A stretch of 64,000 nt of DNA from Clitoria ternatea (lineage: Eukaryota > Streptophyta > Magnoliopsida > Fabales > Fabaceae): assembly GCA_037962975.1 (NCBI GenBank), contig CM075672.1, positions 127,520,001-127,584,000 on the forward strand. The letters run 5' to 3'. A program made the position numbers and the translations under genes. Each line of letters starts with the position of its first letter. Position 1 is the first letter of the stretch. Under the pieces are notes generated by a model. The model was given only the letters and a program-made list of their open reading frames with translations, did not search any database and was not told the origin of the DNA. Shown piece by piece: positions 1 through 10,835 of this stretch.

Positions 1-2516
1 ATAGAGGACAATCCGAGTGAAATATCATATGTAAAAACATGGGATGTTTATTGGTGTTAGATTCCGAGTGGAATTATATAGATATAAAATGGTGTGAGGC
101 TTAGAAATGCTAAGGCCGAATGAACCCCATGCATGTGAGGCTCATGGCATAGTAATTGCCGAGTGAATGGCATAGGATTTGCCGAGTGTATGTGGTATAA
201 GCCGAGTCATCTGATTGTTGTTAAATTACTGAGTGCACATGATGTTGAACGTAGATTCCGAGTGGGCAATCGAATGAATATGAGTTGAAGTTATATGCAT
301 ACGTGTTATTGAGTTATTGAATATGAACACCTTGCGGGGTGCCACAAGGGTGTAATCCCGAGTGAAGAGGACGGGGTCCTAATGTTGAATATGATGAAAG
401 ACCCGGGTTGGACTCGGGCAGTGCCTGGGGCACTAAGCGTGAAATGAGACGCTTGATGAAATGCCGAGTGCATTGGCGTGAAACGCCGAGTGAATGAAAT
501 CGTATGCATCCGATTCGCCACTGGAATGCGTTGGACTCCTATAGCGATCGGCAATCAGATGACCACATATGGTGAATATGGCTAAGTCCTGGAGCTGGGC
601 TCGGACAGACTCCTTGAGCATGGCTCGGAGTATGAATAATGTTGATATAGTCTCGGGGTTGAGAGAAATCCGAGTGAGTCAGTATACTGGTAGAAGAGTG
701 AGTTGAGCATTATAGCCGAGTGAAATGGGTGAAATCCCGATCGGAAGATGCTTGTGATTGTTCATGTTGAATGGCAGTGTTTATATGCTAATGAATGTTG
801 TGTTGATTGATGTATATGTTGTGACATGTTGTAGATTCTATGATTAATCTGAGCCAATATCTGTCATTTAATATGTAATGCTCACCCCTACACCATTTTT
901 CAGTGTTGCAGGTCGGATTGGAATTATATAAGGGCCTTAACCCGAGTGTTGGGTGTTTATGATAAGGCTGTGTATGTAAAATTATAATCCGAGTGTCTTT
1001 TGTTGTATTTAAGCCTTGGCTGGCTCACAACAATGTTGTATGATAAATATTAGTACATTTGTATGGAAATCCGAGTGTATGTTTGCATATATGGACTTAC
1101 ATTGGAATCACGTACTTGTATCGGATTGTGAGTTTTGGTGAATGAATAATGATAAGTTGCAAATATCCTAGTGTATGCGTATGTGTGTATATATGTGTTA
1201 TGTTGATAACAAGGTTGTGAATCGGTGGATGAGTATTGCTGAGTGGGTAGTCGACTTTGGGGAGCAGAGAGTGCATTTATGTATGAATTTTATGATGATT
1301 TGATGCTTCATACTGACTCAGAAATGATGTTGTATGAATATATCTAAGTTAATGAATCCTGAGTGGAATATATGTGGCTTAGTCGCTTTTCCGAGTGAGT
1401 CTTATGTACGGGACTCCATATCCGAGCGTAACCCATGTGTGAGCCTCTTTCTGTGTGTTAATGACTCTTGTGGATTCTGAGTGAAGAATATATGGTGAAG
1501 CCCGAGCATGGAATGATCTTGTATAATCCGAGTGAACTCCTCCGAGGAAAGAGTTGTTGATGGCCCAGATAAGAAATAATCTAAGTGTTTATACATATAT
1601 GATCTGAGTGAAGTTATGAATGTAATCTGAGTGAATTACTTGGGTAATTCCTCTGAGTGTTGAGGAGTTTGGATCATTCCGAGTGGAACTGATTTCGTAG
1701 GCTATTTCTGAGTAATGAGTGGTTAAGGTATTATCCGAGAGTGAATAGGCATGAATGCCGAGTGTGTGGCCGAATGAGTATTGGTCGGAAATGATACTGG
1801 TTACCGAGTGGAATACCACTCTGATGATGAGTTGGTTTATGACTGATTGGACCGAGTGATGTATGGCCGAGAGGAAGCCTATATGTATTCTCTGACTGAG
1901 GGGGGTCAAATATACCGAGTGACTCGGGGATTGAATTATACCGAGTGGTTTGATTGATAGAATCCGAGTGGGATAACCCTCAATTCCCGAGTGGATCCTT
2001 ATGTTGACTTTGTGGATAAATTGAGAGGCTAAGTTATGGGTTGCTGAGTGAGGCAGTTGTTGGGGTAGTTCCCGAGTGATTGGATTCCTTTATACCGAGT
2101 GGACTAAGTCATTACCGAGTGAATGGGTGACTCAGATTCCGAGTGAGATTATTATTATTAGCCGAGTGTGGCTCTCGCTTTAGCGAGTGGGACCTCGCTC
2201 CAGCGAGTATGTTGCTGGGGAAGACTTTTGATTGTGGTTCTGCTTTAGCGCATGTGTGTTCGCCTGAGCGAGTTGGTCGGCCTCGCTCAAGCGGAGTCAG
2301 ATCTCGCTTGAGCGAGTGCGTGTTGTATTGTGGTTCGCTCAGGCGCTGTTGGTGATTCCGTGTGAATGGTTTTAATTCCCTTGCCTTCCCTGTCTTTTTC
2401 TGCTTGGCCATGGGGCCAGCTCTCTTATCTTCATATAAGGGAGTGTTTTTATTATGGATCCAGGATATTTTCTAATTAATTCACAAAAATTTTTCCCCTG
2501 AAATTAGGGTGTCACA
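1..2516 (+). mobile_element. Element A, 5' LTR (left end outside window)
   Basis: These bases match 5535-8050 at a constant offset of 5,534 bp, with about 30 mismatches counted by eye (about 1.2%), nearly all transitions. The right border is GGGTGTCACA, followed three bases later by a primer binding site, so this is the 5' LTR and the missing left part corresponds to 4090-5534. The sequence is dominated by the heptamer CCGAGTG, which recurs every few dozen bases. No protein-coding gene is seen; the small open frames occur identically in both LTRs and resemble no known protein. Confidence 0.93.
2169..2350 (+). repeat. Palindrome cluster of the CTCGCTTGAGCGAG type (5' LTR of A)
   Basis: Several near-palindromic 12-14-mers lie close together: CTCGCTTTAGCGAG, CTCGCTCCAGCGAG, CTCGCTCAAGCGG and a perfect CTCGCTTGAGCGAG at 2303-2316. 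They sit about 170-350 bp before the LTR 3' end. The same cluster recurs in the 3' LTR at about 7703-7884. Confidence 0.85.
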
Positions 2517-2519
2517 TTC

Positions 2520-2531
2520 TGGTATCAGAGC
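2520..2531 (+). other. Primer binding site of element A (initiator tRNA-Met type)
   Basis: TGGTATCAGAGC begins three bases after the 5' LTR. It is complementary to the 3' end of plant initiator tRNA-Met, the usual primer of Ty3/gypsy chromoviruses and many Ty1/copia elements. Confidence 0.9.
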
Positions 2532-4053
2532 AGACCAAAAGGTCCATGGCCAAGGTTTGCCTACTGTGTGGGCGGTTGTATGCAATATGACCAAGTGTCA
2601 TCATTGCTGGTGAGCTATTATTGGATTTTATGCATGCTTATGCATGGTTTATATGGCTGTATGCCTATGTATTTGCTGGGGTTGGAAGGCTTGTTATTAC
2701 CTTAGCCCGATTGTTTATGAGATACTTGGAGTGTTTCTAACGCTGAGTCGGTTGTGAGGAAAATTGGGTGAATTATATTCTTGGCACGTGAACCCCTATA
2801 TGGCACTTGATGTAGATTAAATGAGTGCAGGTTCCTAAGCTGGAGGATTTTAATATGAGATGGGTGATTGAAGGTAAAACCTGGTGCATGATTGGTTGGA
2901 ACTTTTGTCTCGGTTTGATGTGTGGTGACCCAATTAATTGAGCCTAATCATTTGTGGTTGGATGTTGTGAGGAATTGATATGGTAAAGTATCTATTGGCT
3001 GGGTGCTGTCTCAGTTTTGTGATTGAAAACCGAGTGAGTTGTTGATTGAATTTCTGACCCTGAGTTGTACATCTCTGTGGGTGTAGTGAGTTATTAGGCT
3101 TAAATCCGAGTTGTGACCTGTAATGAATGGTGATATTAAGGAATATTAGGCTGATTGGCCAATAGTTTGTGATGGATAAGATTAAAGAAGGGATTTTTGC
3201 TCGGTTTGGACTGGAAACCGACTGCTTTTATGCCATTTTATGGTGAATGTGATTGGCATTTAATGATTAATATCAAGATGATTGCATTAGAATAAGTGTA
3301 AGGATGGTATATATACCTTGTGTGGGTCGGATGTATGCTGTTAGTATGTCATTTTACAGTGTTAATCAGGGATAATTGCTGGCTGTTGGTGAGTGATGTA
3401 CCATTGTGGATGCCTAATGATGAAGTTAATTCTGATGTGTTGCTTATAGATGGGTATAAATTGCCATTAATTTTCATGTAGGTTGGCATTAATTAAGTGA
3501 TTTTGGGTTGGTATGAGTGAAATAGAATGCGAGGATGTTGTTCCAGTGTGACTCTTCATGCCATAGGTATTGTGGCAGTGTACATTTTGCATTGATTTGA
3601 TGCAACTGTTGTGACCCTATAGGAATGAGACATCAACCTATAAGTTGGATGCAGCAGTTCACAAGTCAGCAAGTGAGACTGTAGCTGCTTATGGAGATGA
3701 CTTGAGTCTATTGGACTGCTCCGAGCAAGGTCAGGATTTGAATCTGAATGGATGAGTACTTGATTGAATATTAAAATGATAAACAAGTGAAAGAAAGAGT
3801 TGATGGGTGAAGTGGAATTTTGGATACCCGAGTGGGTGATTTCTGAGCCAATTGGTGACACTTCCTAGTGGAAGGTGTTGAGAGTGTGGTGTCTCAGAAT
3901 TTCTTGTGGTGTGGTCAGTAGCCACTTGAGAGGGGAGTTGTTCCGATTGGAGAATTGACTGGTCGGTGAATGCTTAGAAGGCTTTGGTATGTAAATTATT
4001 TTGTGTGGCATGCAGTGTTATGCCGAGTTATTATTGAGGCTGGTTCCTGATTG

Positions 4054-4077
4054 AATTTCGAGGACGAAATTCCTTAA
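4054..4077 (+). pseudogene. Relic of the pol C-terminus of element A
   Basis: The codons read NFEDEIP then TAA. Element E ends its polyprotein with NFEDEILLRGGEL at the same place, just upstream of the polypurine tract. This ties A to the Tekay/Del-like Ty3/gypsy lineage of E and shows that the rest of its coding region was lost while the end needed for plus-strand priming was kept. Confidence 0.7.
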
Positions 4078-4089
4078 AGGTGGGGAGAG
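4076..4089 (+). other. Polypurine tract of element A
   Basis: AAAGGTGGGGAGAG directly abuts the 3' LTR start TGTAACATCCC, as expected for the plus-strand primer. Confidence 0.88.
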
Positions 4090-4896
4090 TGTAACATCCC
4101 AGATTTTAATTGATTATAAATTCCAGATTAAGGTTATGGATTGATGGGATTAATGGTTAATTAATGGATTAATCACCAATTAGGCAATTTATTGTGTAAT
4201 AATAATAATAATAATATGTGCCTTTGGTGCTTAATGGGCCGGTTCTCTCTTTCTCTCTCTCCCTGTCCACGTGGAGTGCAATGATGGCTGTGAAAGTTAG
4301 CATTTAATGCTGATAGGATTACATTAATGAGGATGTGGCTGCTGATGGAGACGGGAGGCTGTGGTAGAGCAGCGTGATGATGGGGCTGTAAGGTGATTTA
4401 ACTTCACTTTCACGTTCCCTTTCACATGACATTCATCTACTTTTGGAGGAGTGTTTGAAGTGAGAAACGCTCTCCATTCTCTCTAGAAAACTCCCTGGAG
4501 ACTCTTCTTCTCCTTCGTCTCCTTCATCTTCTTCTTCTTACACTCAACGCTGTGTTGAGCCGAGTGGAGCTGCGTGGTGATGAGGAACAGCATAGCTGTG
4601 TGTTTTGGAGGTTGGTTCCTCCTTTGTTTCCCTAGTGTCCTTCTTCTTCCTCTTGTTGATGAAGCTGTTTGCGTGAAGAAGGCAGAGAGGGATGAAGACA
4701 TGCATGCAGGTTGCATGGAAGCTGGTGGTTCTCCATGGTGGGGAGAATGGTGTTATTCAAGTGTAGAACAGCTTTGTACTGAGCTTTGGAGGTTGCTGCT
4801 CGAGTAAACAGCATGGATTCTCCCATGGCTGTGGGCAGATTGGAGCTTGGAGTGTTGATGCTTATGTGTTGCGTTCAGATGGGCTTCTGGGTGTAT

Positions 4897-4996
4897 CTCG
4901 CTCAAGCGAGAATGGTCACGCTTGAGTGAGCCAATGAAGAAATGGTCACTGGACCATCTTCGCTCAAGCGAGTGCGTGTGTGGCTTGAGCGAGAGG
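4897..4996 (+). repeat. Second palindrome cluster in the A LTR, upstream of the candidate splice donor
   Basis: CTCGCTCAAGCGAG at 4897-4910, then CGCTTGAGTGAG, TCGCTCAAGCGAG and GCTTGAGCGAG within 100 bp. The cluster lies 800-900 bp into the LTR and 120-220 bp before the candidate donor. Confidence 0.8.
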
Positions 4997-5114
4997 TTGA
5001 AGGCTGATGCGGATTGGCAGGGAAGCTGTGTGGTTCTTCCTACGCTGGAAGCCGAGCAGGGTGCTGCTGTGGCTGAGCCGAGTGGCCCATGTAACCCTTG
5101 GAAGCTTCATCCAG

Positions 5115-6437
5115 GTAAGGGGGGCTTTGCATCTCAAATGCATAGGTTATGGATGGGTTTCCGGGTGAAATATTTATACTGTGATGTGCTATATTTGATG
5201 TGTTGCTTGTTGAATTTCAAGTGGTTAGTAGCCCGGATATGCATGATGGATATGCCTAGTTTGATGTTATTGTTTCCGTCCATGATATGCATGAAAATAT
5301 ACTTGATAATGTTTTGATATATGTATGAGATGCATGATGTATGAATTTATGAATGCCGAGTGCATGGTGTAGTTCTCTATTAGTCCCTGTGCGTAATGGT
5401 ATATTTAAATGTATATGATGCTTGTTGATGTATATGATCATGATGAATGAATGAATGGGGACTGTGATGATAAATGCCGAGTAGGCTTATTATATAAAAG
5501 CATGAGAGCTTATGGAAAAGGATACATCCGAGTAATAGAGGACAATCCGAGTGAAATATCATATGTAAAAACATGGGATGTTTATTGGTGTTAGATTCCA
5601 AGTGGAATTATATAGATATAAAATGGTGTGAGGCTTAGAAATGCTAAGGCCGAATGAACCCCATGCATGTGAGGCTCATGGCATAGTAATTGCCGAGTGA
5701 ATGGCATAGGATTTGCCGAGTGTATGTGGTATAAGCCGAGTCATCTGATTATTGTTAAATTGCTGAGTGCACATGATGTTGAACGCAGGTTCCGAGTGGG
5801 CAATCGAATGAATATGAGTTAAAGTTATATGCATACGTGTTATTGAGTTATTGAATATGAACACCTTGCGGGGTGCCACAAGGGTGTAATCCCGAGTGAA
5901 GAGGACGGGGTCCTAATGTTGAATATGATGAAAGACCCGGGTTGGACTCGGGCAGTGCCTGGGGCACTAAGCGTGAAATGAGACGCTTGATGAAATGCCG
6001 AGTGCATTGGCGTGAAACGCCGAGTGAATGAAATCGTATGCATCCGATTCGCCACTGGAATGCGTTGGACTCCTATAGCGATCGGCAATCAGATGACCAC
6101 ATATGGTGAATATGGCTAAGTCCTGGAGCTGGGCTCGGACAGACTCCTTGAGCATGGCTCGGAGTATGAATAATGTTGATATAGTCTCGGGGTTGAGAGA
6201 AATCTGAGTGAGTCAGTATACTGGTAGAAGAGTGAGTTGAGCATTATAGCCGAGTGAAATGGGTGAAATCCCGATCGGAAGATGCTTGTGATTGTTCATG
6301 TTGAATGGCAGTGTTTATATGCTGATGAATGTTGTGTTGATTGATGTATATGTTGTGACATGTTATGGATTCTATGATTAATCCGAGCCAATATCTGTCA
6401 TTTAATATGTAATGCTTACCCCTACACCATTTTTTAG
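5115..6437 (+). other. Candidate intron inside the A LTR
   Basis: A consensus donor, CAG/GTAAGG, follows AGCTTCATC. At the other end, pyrimidine-rich CACCCCTACACC is followed by TTTTTTAG (TTTTTCAG in the 5' LTR copy) and TGTTGCAG. The same donor context, AGCTTCATCCAG/GTAGGGG, and the same acceptor context occur in solo LTR S, and related ones occur in E. Splicing itself is inferred only. Confidence 0.45.
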
Positions 6438-7702
6438 TGTTGCAGGTCGGATTGGAATTATATAAGGGCCTTAACCCGAGTGTTGGGTGTTTATGATAAG
6501 GCTGTGTATGTAAAATTATAATCCGAGTGTCTTTTGTTGTATTTAAGCCTTGGCCGGCTCACAACAATGTTGTATGATGAATATTAGTACATTTGTATGG
6601 AAATCCGAGTGTATGTTTGCATATATGGACTTACATTGGAATCACGTACTTGTATCGGATTGTGAGTTTTGGTGAATGAATAATGATAAGTTGCAAATAT
6701 CTGAGTGTATGCGTATGTGTGTATATATGTGTTATGTTGATAACAAGGTTGTGAATCAGTGGATGAGTATTGCTGAGTGGGTAGTCGACTTTGGGGAGCA
6801 GAGAGTGCATTTATGTATGAATTTTATGTTGATTTGATGCTTCATACTGACTCGGAAATGATGTTGTATGAATATATCTAAGTTAATGAATCCTGAGTGG
6901 AATATATGTGGCTTAGTCGCTTTTCCGAGTGAGTCTTATGTACGGGACTCCATATCCGAGCGTAACCCATGTGTGAGCCTCTTTCTGTGTGTTAATGACT
7001 CTTGTGGATTCTGAGTGAAGAATATATGGTGAAGCCCGAGCATGGAATGATCTTGTATAATCCGAGTGAACTCCTCCGAGGAAAGAGTTGTTGATGGCTC
7101 AGATAAGAAATAATCTAAGTGTTTATACATATATGATCTGAGTGAAGTTATGAATGTAATCCGAGTGAATTACTTGGGTAATTCCTCTGAGTGTTGAGGA
7201 GTTTGGATCATTCTGAGTGGAACTGATTTCGTAGGCTATTTCTGAGTAATGAGTGGTTAAGGTATTATCCGAGAGTGAATAGGCATGAATGCCGAGTGTG
7301 TGGCCGAATGAGTATTGGTCGGAAATGATACTGGTTACTGAGTGGAATACCACTCTGATGATGAGTTGGTTTATGACTGATTGGACCGAGTGATGTATGG
7401 CCGAGAGGAAGCCTATATGTATTCTCTGACTGAGGGGGGTCAAATATACCGAGTGACTCGGGGATTGAATTATACCGAGTGGTTTGATTGATAGAATCCG
7501 AGTGGGATAACCCTCAATTCCCGAGTGGATCCTTATGTTGACTTTGTGGATAAATTGAGAGGCTAAGTTATGGGTTGCTGAGTGAGGCAGTTGTTGGGGT
7601 AGTTCCCGAGTGATTGGATTCCCTTATACCGAGTGGACTAAGTCATTACCGAGTGAATGGGTGACTCAGATTCCGAGTGAGATTATTATTATTAGCCGAG
7701 TG

Positions 7703-7884
7703 TGGCTCTCGCTTTAGCGAGTGGGACCTCGCTCCAGCGAGTATGTTGCTGGGGAAGACTTTTGATTGTGGTTCCGCTTTAGCGCATGTGTGTTCGCCCG
7801 AGCGAGTTGGTCGGCCTCGCTCAAGCGGAGTCAGATCTCGCTTGAGCGAGTGCGTGTTGTATTGTGGTTCGCTCAGGCGCTGTT
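7703..7884 (+). repeat. Palindrome cluster (3' LTR of A)
   Basis: Second copy of the cluster at 2169-2350, with CTCGCTTTAGCGAG, CTCGCTCCAGCGAG and CTCGCTTGAGCGAG preserved. The flanking bases differ by single transitions. Confidence 0.85.
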
Positions 7885-8050
7885 GGTGATTCCGTGTGAA
7901 TGGTTTTAATTCCCTTGCCTTCCCTGTCTTTTTCTGCTTGGCCATGGGGCCAGCTCTCTTATCTTCATATAAGGGAGTGTTTTTATTATGGATCCAGGAT
8001 ATTTTCTAATTAATTCACGAAAATTTTTCCCCTGAAATTAGGGTGTCACA

Positions 8051-9180
8051 GTTGGCTTACTCATGCAAACATATGCCAATATATCTATATTCTTATGTTA
8101 TATATAAGTCTAGTCAAGCATTTACCTAGGGCACATATGGCATTTATCAAATATGTAACAGAAAGCATTTTGCATAGATAATTAGTAACACATATAGACA
8201 AGTCACAGAAGCATACCATGGTCATCATATGGCTGTAAATGTGTAATGCAAGTCTTGTACTCATATATGCATACCACTTGTTATCTTGATGTCATGTATG
8301 ATACCACTTGATATATTTGCCAATTTAAGCTTTTGATATCAATTATAAATATTTAAGCATACATCATTCTTCATAAAGTAGTTAAAAAAATTCTTTTCAA
8401 TCTCAATGATGTGATATTTTCAAATTTCTTTTCACAATCAAGATTGTGCATCATCAAATATATGGTGTAGATAAGAATTATAAGGTCAATCAAGATGGAT
8501 ATCACTTGCCCAAGCATGGTATATGATCATGGCATGCATTATCACTTATCATATCATGCATTGTTTCTTAACATATCATCATGTTCATGCCTATGATGTT
8601 ACAATCATGAAGTTAAAATCTAGGCAATCACTTGTTGTAACATACATACTTTCTCTCTAGGAATATAATTGCATAGATTGTCAAAGCATAGATACCACTT
8701 GTACACGCAATATATGTATTTATTATCAGGGCATAGTGATAAGCACATAATCAAGATTATGTCCTCATGATCTCTTCCTCTTACTAATTCAATTCATACC
8801 ATTGTTAAAGGAAGATGTTTGTTATTTAGATACCACTAGTTAAACAACATATAAATGATACATCATCAAGAATTCATATTCAATCAAAAATTCATGCATC
8901 ATTAAGAATCAATACAATAACCAAGAATTCATGATATATCATCAAGAGTTCATGTATCATCAAGGGTTTAAACATTATCAAAGATTCATATATGTTTGTG
9001 CATAATCATCTTTAATCTCAAGATTTTCATGTACCATGTTATTCAAACAATCATTCATCAAACTCATCATCAATCATTACTAATCATTTAAATCATCAAT
9101 TATCAAAATCATAAGGATATGCACATATATCATTAATCCTAAATAGTTAATGAATTCAAGGGGTTTCTAAATTTCTTTGT
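8051..9180. other. AT-rich intergenic or old repeat DNA, no gene seen
   Basis: The stretch from the end of element A to the copia remnant contains no supportable gene. It is rich in loosely repeated strings such as ATCATCAAG and ATTCATG, especially at 8860-9080, which look like degenerate simple-sequence DNA. I cannot assign it to any of the LTR families in the window. Confidence 0.5.
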
Positions 9181-9469
9181 TCATTCATTTCAAGATTTCA
9201 TATCAATCATGCTCAAGCTTAAATATTAAATCAAAGTTGGAATTTCACACATTTATATTCATTATGAACAAGCATTGGCAGAAATTGTATGATAAGTACT
9301 TACATCCCTTTTTGTTGTTGTCCATTGGATTTTGTCTTGGTGTAATCCAATTTGTGTGAGTCTCATAGAAGTTTCTTTCTCATCTCTTTGTTTGAATGGT
9401 ATTTACAAAAACTTCAATTTCCTTCTAGATGTATGATGAGTCATCATAATCTTTGCTTGCTTTATTCTT

Positions 9470-9562
9470 CTCCTTTGTCTTTTGGAGTGGATTTTGAGAT
9501 ACTTGATATCTCCTTAGGCCATGAGTTTTGGACATCCATCAATGAGAAGTTGTTGCTTTGAA
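9470..9562 (-). pseudogene. Remnant of a Ty1/copia protease domain
   Basis: On the minus strand, downstream of the gag below, short pieces resemble the start of a copia protease: LLIDGCPKLMA (family pattern around D-S-G-C-S-K-H-M-T) followed in a shifted frame by ISSISKSTPKDKG. The catalytic D-S-G triplet is not intact and the frame is broken within a few codons. No integrase or reverse transcriptase follows to the left, so the element is truncated here. Confidence 0.5.
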
Positions 9563-9633
9563 GTTTGGCTACAAGATTTTAAAATTTTGAGGTACCCTTT
9601 GAGATTTGGGTCCTTCCTTGTTAGTTTGGGATT

Positions 9634-10794
9634 TCAAGATTGTTTTGGAGTCCATACCTTTCTTGTATACTTTTGACGGGATTTCTTTATAAAACAATTG
9701 GATGATATATGACCAAATATTCCACAATAAAAATATGTTGCATTCAATGAATAAGTCATAGTATGATAGTAATGCTTCCTTTTATATTCTTTCCTTTTAA
9801 AACAATTAGACATTGAGTTCTCTTTTCTTTCATGGTTTGTGCATCTTAGGGAGGATTTGGATTTTTCCTTGTAGGATGCAAAATGGTTCTTGTAATGACC
9901 TATTTTTCTTCTATCAAGTGTATGCCTTTGATCTTTAATAGGTGCACTTAGATTCTTTTGACTACTTGTAAGCTTGCTAAGTGCTTCTTTTAGTTCTTTA
10001 TTCTCTTTTTCAAGAAGCATACATTTATTAATAAGCACATAATCATTATTATCATTACAAGTTCTAAGAGATACATTTGAAGCTATTAACTCATCATTTT
10101 GAACTCTAAGATTTTCCTTTTCTATGTGAATATTATGCAATTCATTTTCAAGAGTCAAAATGGTTTGTTTTAAGCATGCATATTTCTTTGATAATAAAAC
10201 AAATTTTTCATGCAACTCTTCAAAAGCTTCTAGCAATTCATCTTTATCAAATTCATTTTCATCTTCACTAGATTCGTTTAGAGAACTTACCTCATCATCT
10301 TCGGAGTGCTTTGTTATAAGGCAGAGGTTGGTAAATTCCACTTTTGATTCCATGGTATCTTCTTTTGAATCTATTTTGAATTCTTCGTGTTTGCTAGAGA
10401 GAGTACTAATTCTTGCATCTTGATCATCATTAGTATTTCCATAAATTGTTTCAAGAGTTTCCCATATTTCTTTAGCATTGTTACAAGTAATAACTCTAGA
10501 AACATCATTAGGTTCTAATGCTAATGTGATAAGAATTTTAGCTCTTAAATTGAATTGTACCTTTCTTTCTTCTTCTTTAGTCCATAAGTTCATGGGCTTC
10601 ATACATTCTATATTATCAACAATGTATTTGGGAATGAAAGGGCCAAATTGAATAGCATTCCATACCTTGAGGTCATAGGATTGGACAAAGATTTTCATCC
10701 TTTCTTTCCAAATAGCATAGTCCTTACCATTAAAGATTGGTGGTCTATTTAATGTGCCATTTTGTAGAAATGCATCATAAGAGGTAGAGGCCAT
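9634..10794 (-). CDS. Ty1/copia-type retrotransposon Gag (386 aa, probably defective)
   Basis: This would be the structural protein of virus-like particles. The N-terminus (MASTSYDAFLQNGTLNRPP, then F-N-G-K-D-Y-A-I-W-K-E-R-M) is the typical opening of plant copia Gag with a retrotran_gag/UBN2-like domain over residues 15-140. Residues 160-275 are acidic and then coiled-coil-like, rich in Glu, Leu and Lys. A zinc knuckle near residue 360 reads YFYCGIFGHISSNC: the first Cys of CX2CX4HX4C is replaced by Tyr, so metal binding is probably lost. The start is well placed, about 40 bp from a tRNA-Met primer site at 10836-10847. The frame is open throughout, but everything downstream is decayed. Confidence 0.8.
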   Translation of the reverse strand: MASTSYDAFLQNGTLNRPPIFNGKDYAIWKERMKIFVQSYDLKVWNAIQFGPFIPKYIVDNIECMKPMNLWTKEEERKVQFNLRAKILITLALEPNDVSRVITCNNAKEIWETLETIYGNTNDDQDARISTLSSKHEEFKIDSKEDTMESKVEFTNLCLITKHSEDDEVSSLNESSEDENEFDKDELLEAFEELHEKFVLLSKKYACLKQTILTLENELHNIHIEKENLRVQNDELIASNVSLRTCNDNNDYVLINKCMLLEKENKELKEALSKLTSSQKNLSAPIKDQRHTLDRRKIGHYKNHFASYKEKSKSSLRCTNHERKENSMSNCFKRKEYKRKHYYHTMTYSLNATYFYCGIFGHISSNCFIKKSRQKYTRKVWTPKQS

Positions 10795-10835
10795 CTTGAT
10801 CTCCTGCAGCTGTTAAGCCTTGTGGCAAGAGTCAA

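Larger units (their letters stand above)
2517..4089 (+). mobile_element. Element A, internal region, non-coding (non-autonomous element)
   Basis: The interior is only 1,573 bp between primer site and polypurine tract, against 4,758 bp in the related element E and 4,848 bp in element C. I find no gag zinc knuckle, protease, reverse transcriptase or integrase motif in any frame. The only coding relic is the last few codons before the 3' LTR. The interior is shorter than one LTR (3,961 bp), so A depends on proteins from elsewhere. Large-LTR non-autonomous elements of this kind resemble the LARD class, though the interior here is shorter than usual for that class. Confidence 0.85.
4090..8050 (+). 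mobile_element. Element A, 3' LTR (3,961 bp, complete)
   Basis: It starts TGTAACATCCC and ends GGGTGTCACA (TG..CA). Bases 5535-8050 duplicate 1-2516. In order it holds an AAT microsatellite at about 4198-4213, palindromes at 4897-4996, a CAG/GTAAGG donor-like site at 5114/5115, the CCGAGTG-rich middle, a conserved block at about 6393-6440 ending in a TTTTTAG acceptor-like site, and the second palindrome cluster at about 7703-7884. The base after the LTR starts GTTGG, which would be the target-site copy; its partner lies outside the window. Confidence 0.93.

Noticed and set aside
2143..2411. Overlapping 70-99-aa open frames in the A LTR, repeated at 7677-7945.
   Set aside because: They lie over the palindrome cluster, exist on both strands and have no domain; they are by-products of repeated GC-rich strings.
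2520..2531. tRNA gene at the TGGTATCAGAGC sites.
   Set aside because: Only the 12-18 nt complementary to a tRNA 3' end is present; no cloverleaf or A/B boxes surround it.
1..8050. Tandem duplication of a 5.5-kb unit (1-2516 repeated at 5535-8050).
   Set aside because: The primer site after the first copy, the polypurine tract before 4090 and TG..CA ends show an LTR pair of one retrotransposon.
9177..9561. Two + strand open frames of 60-69 aa.
   Set aside because: They are antisense to the decayed copia protease region and resemble nothing known.
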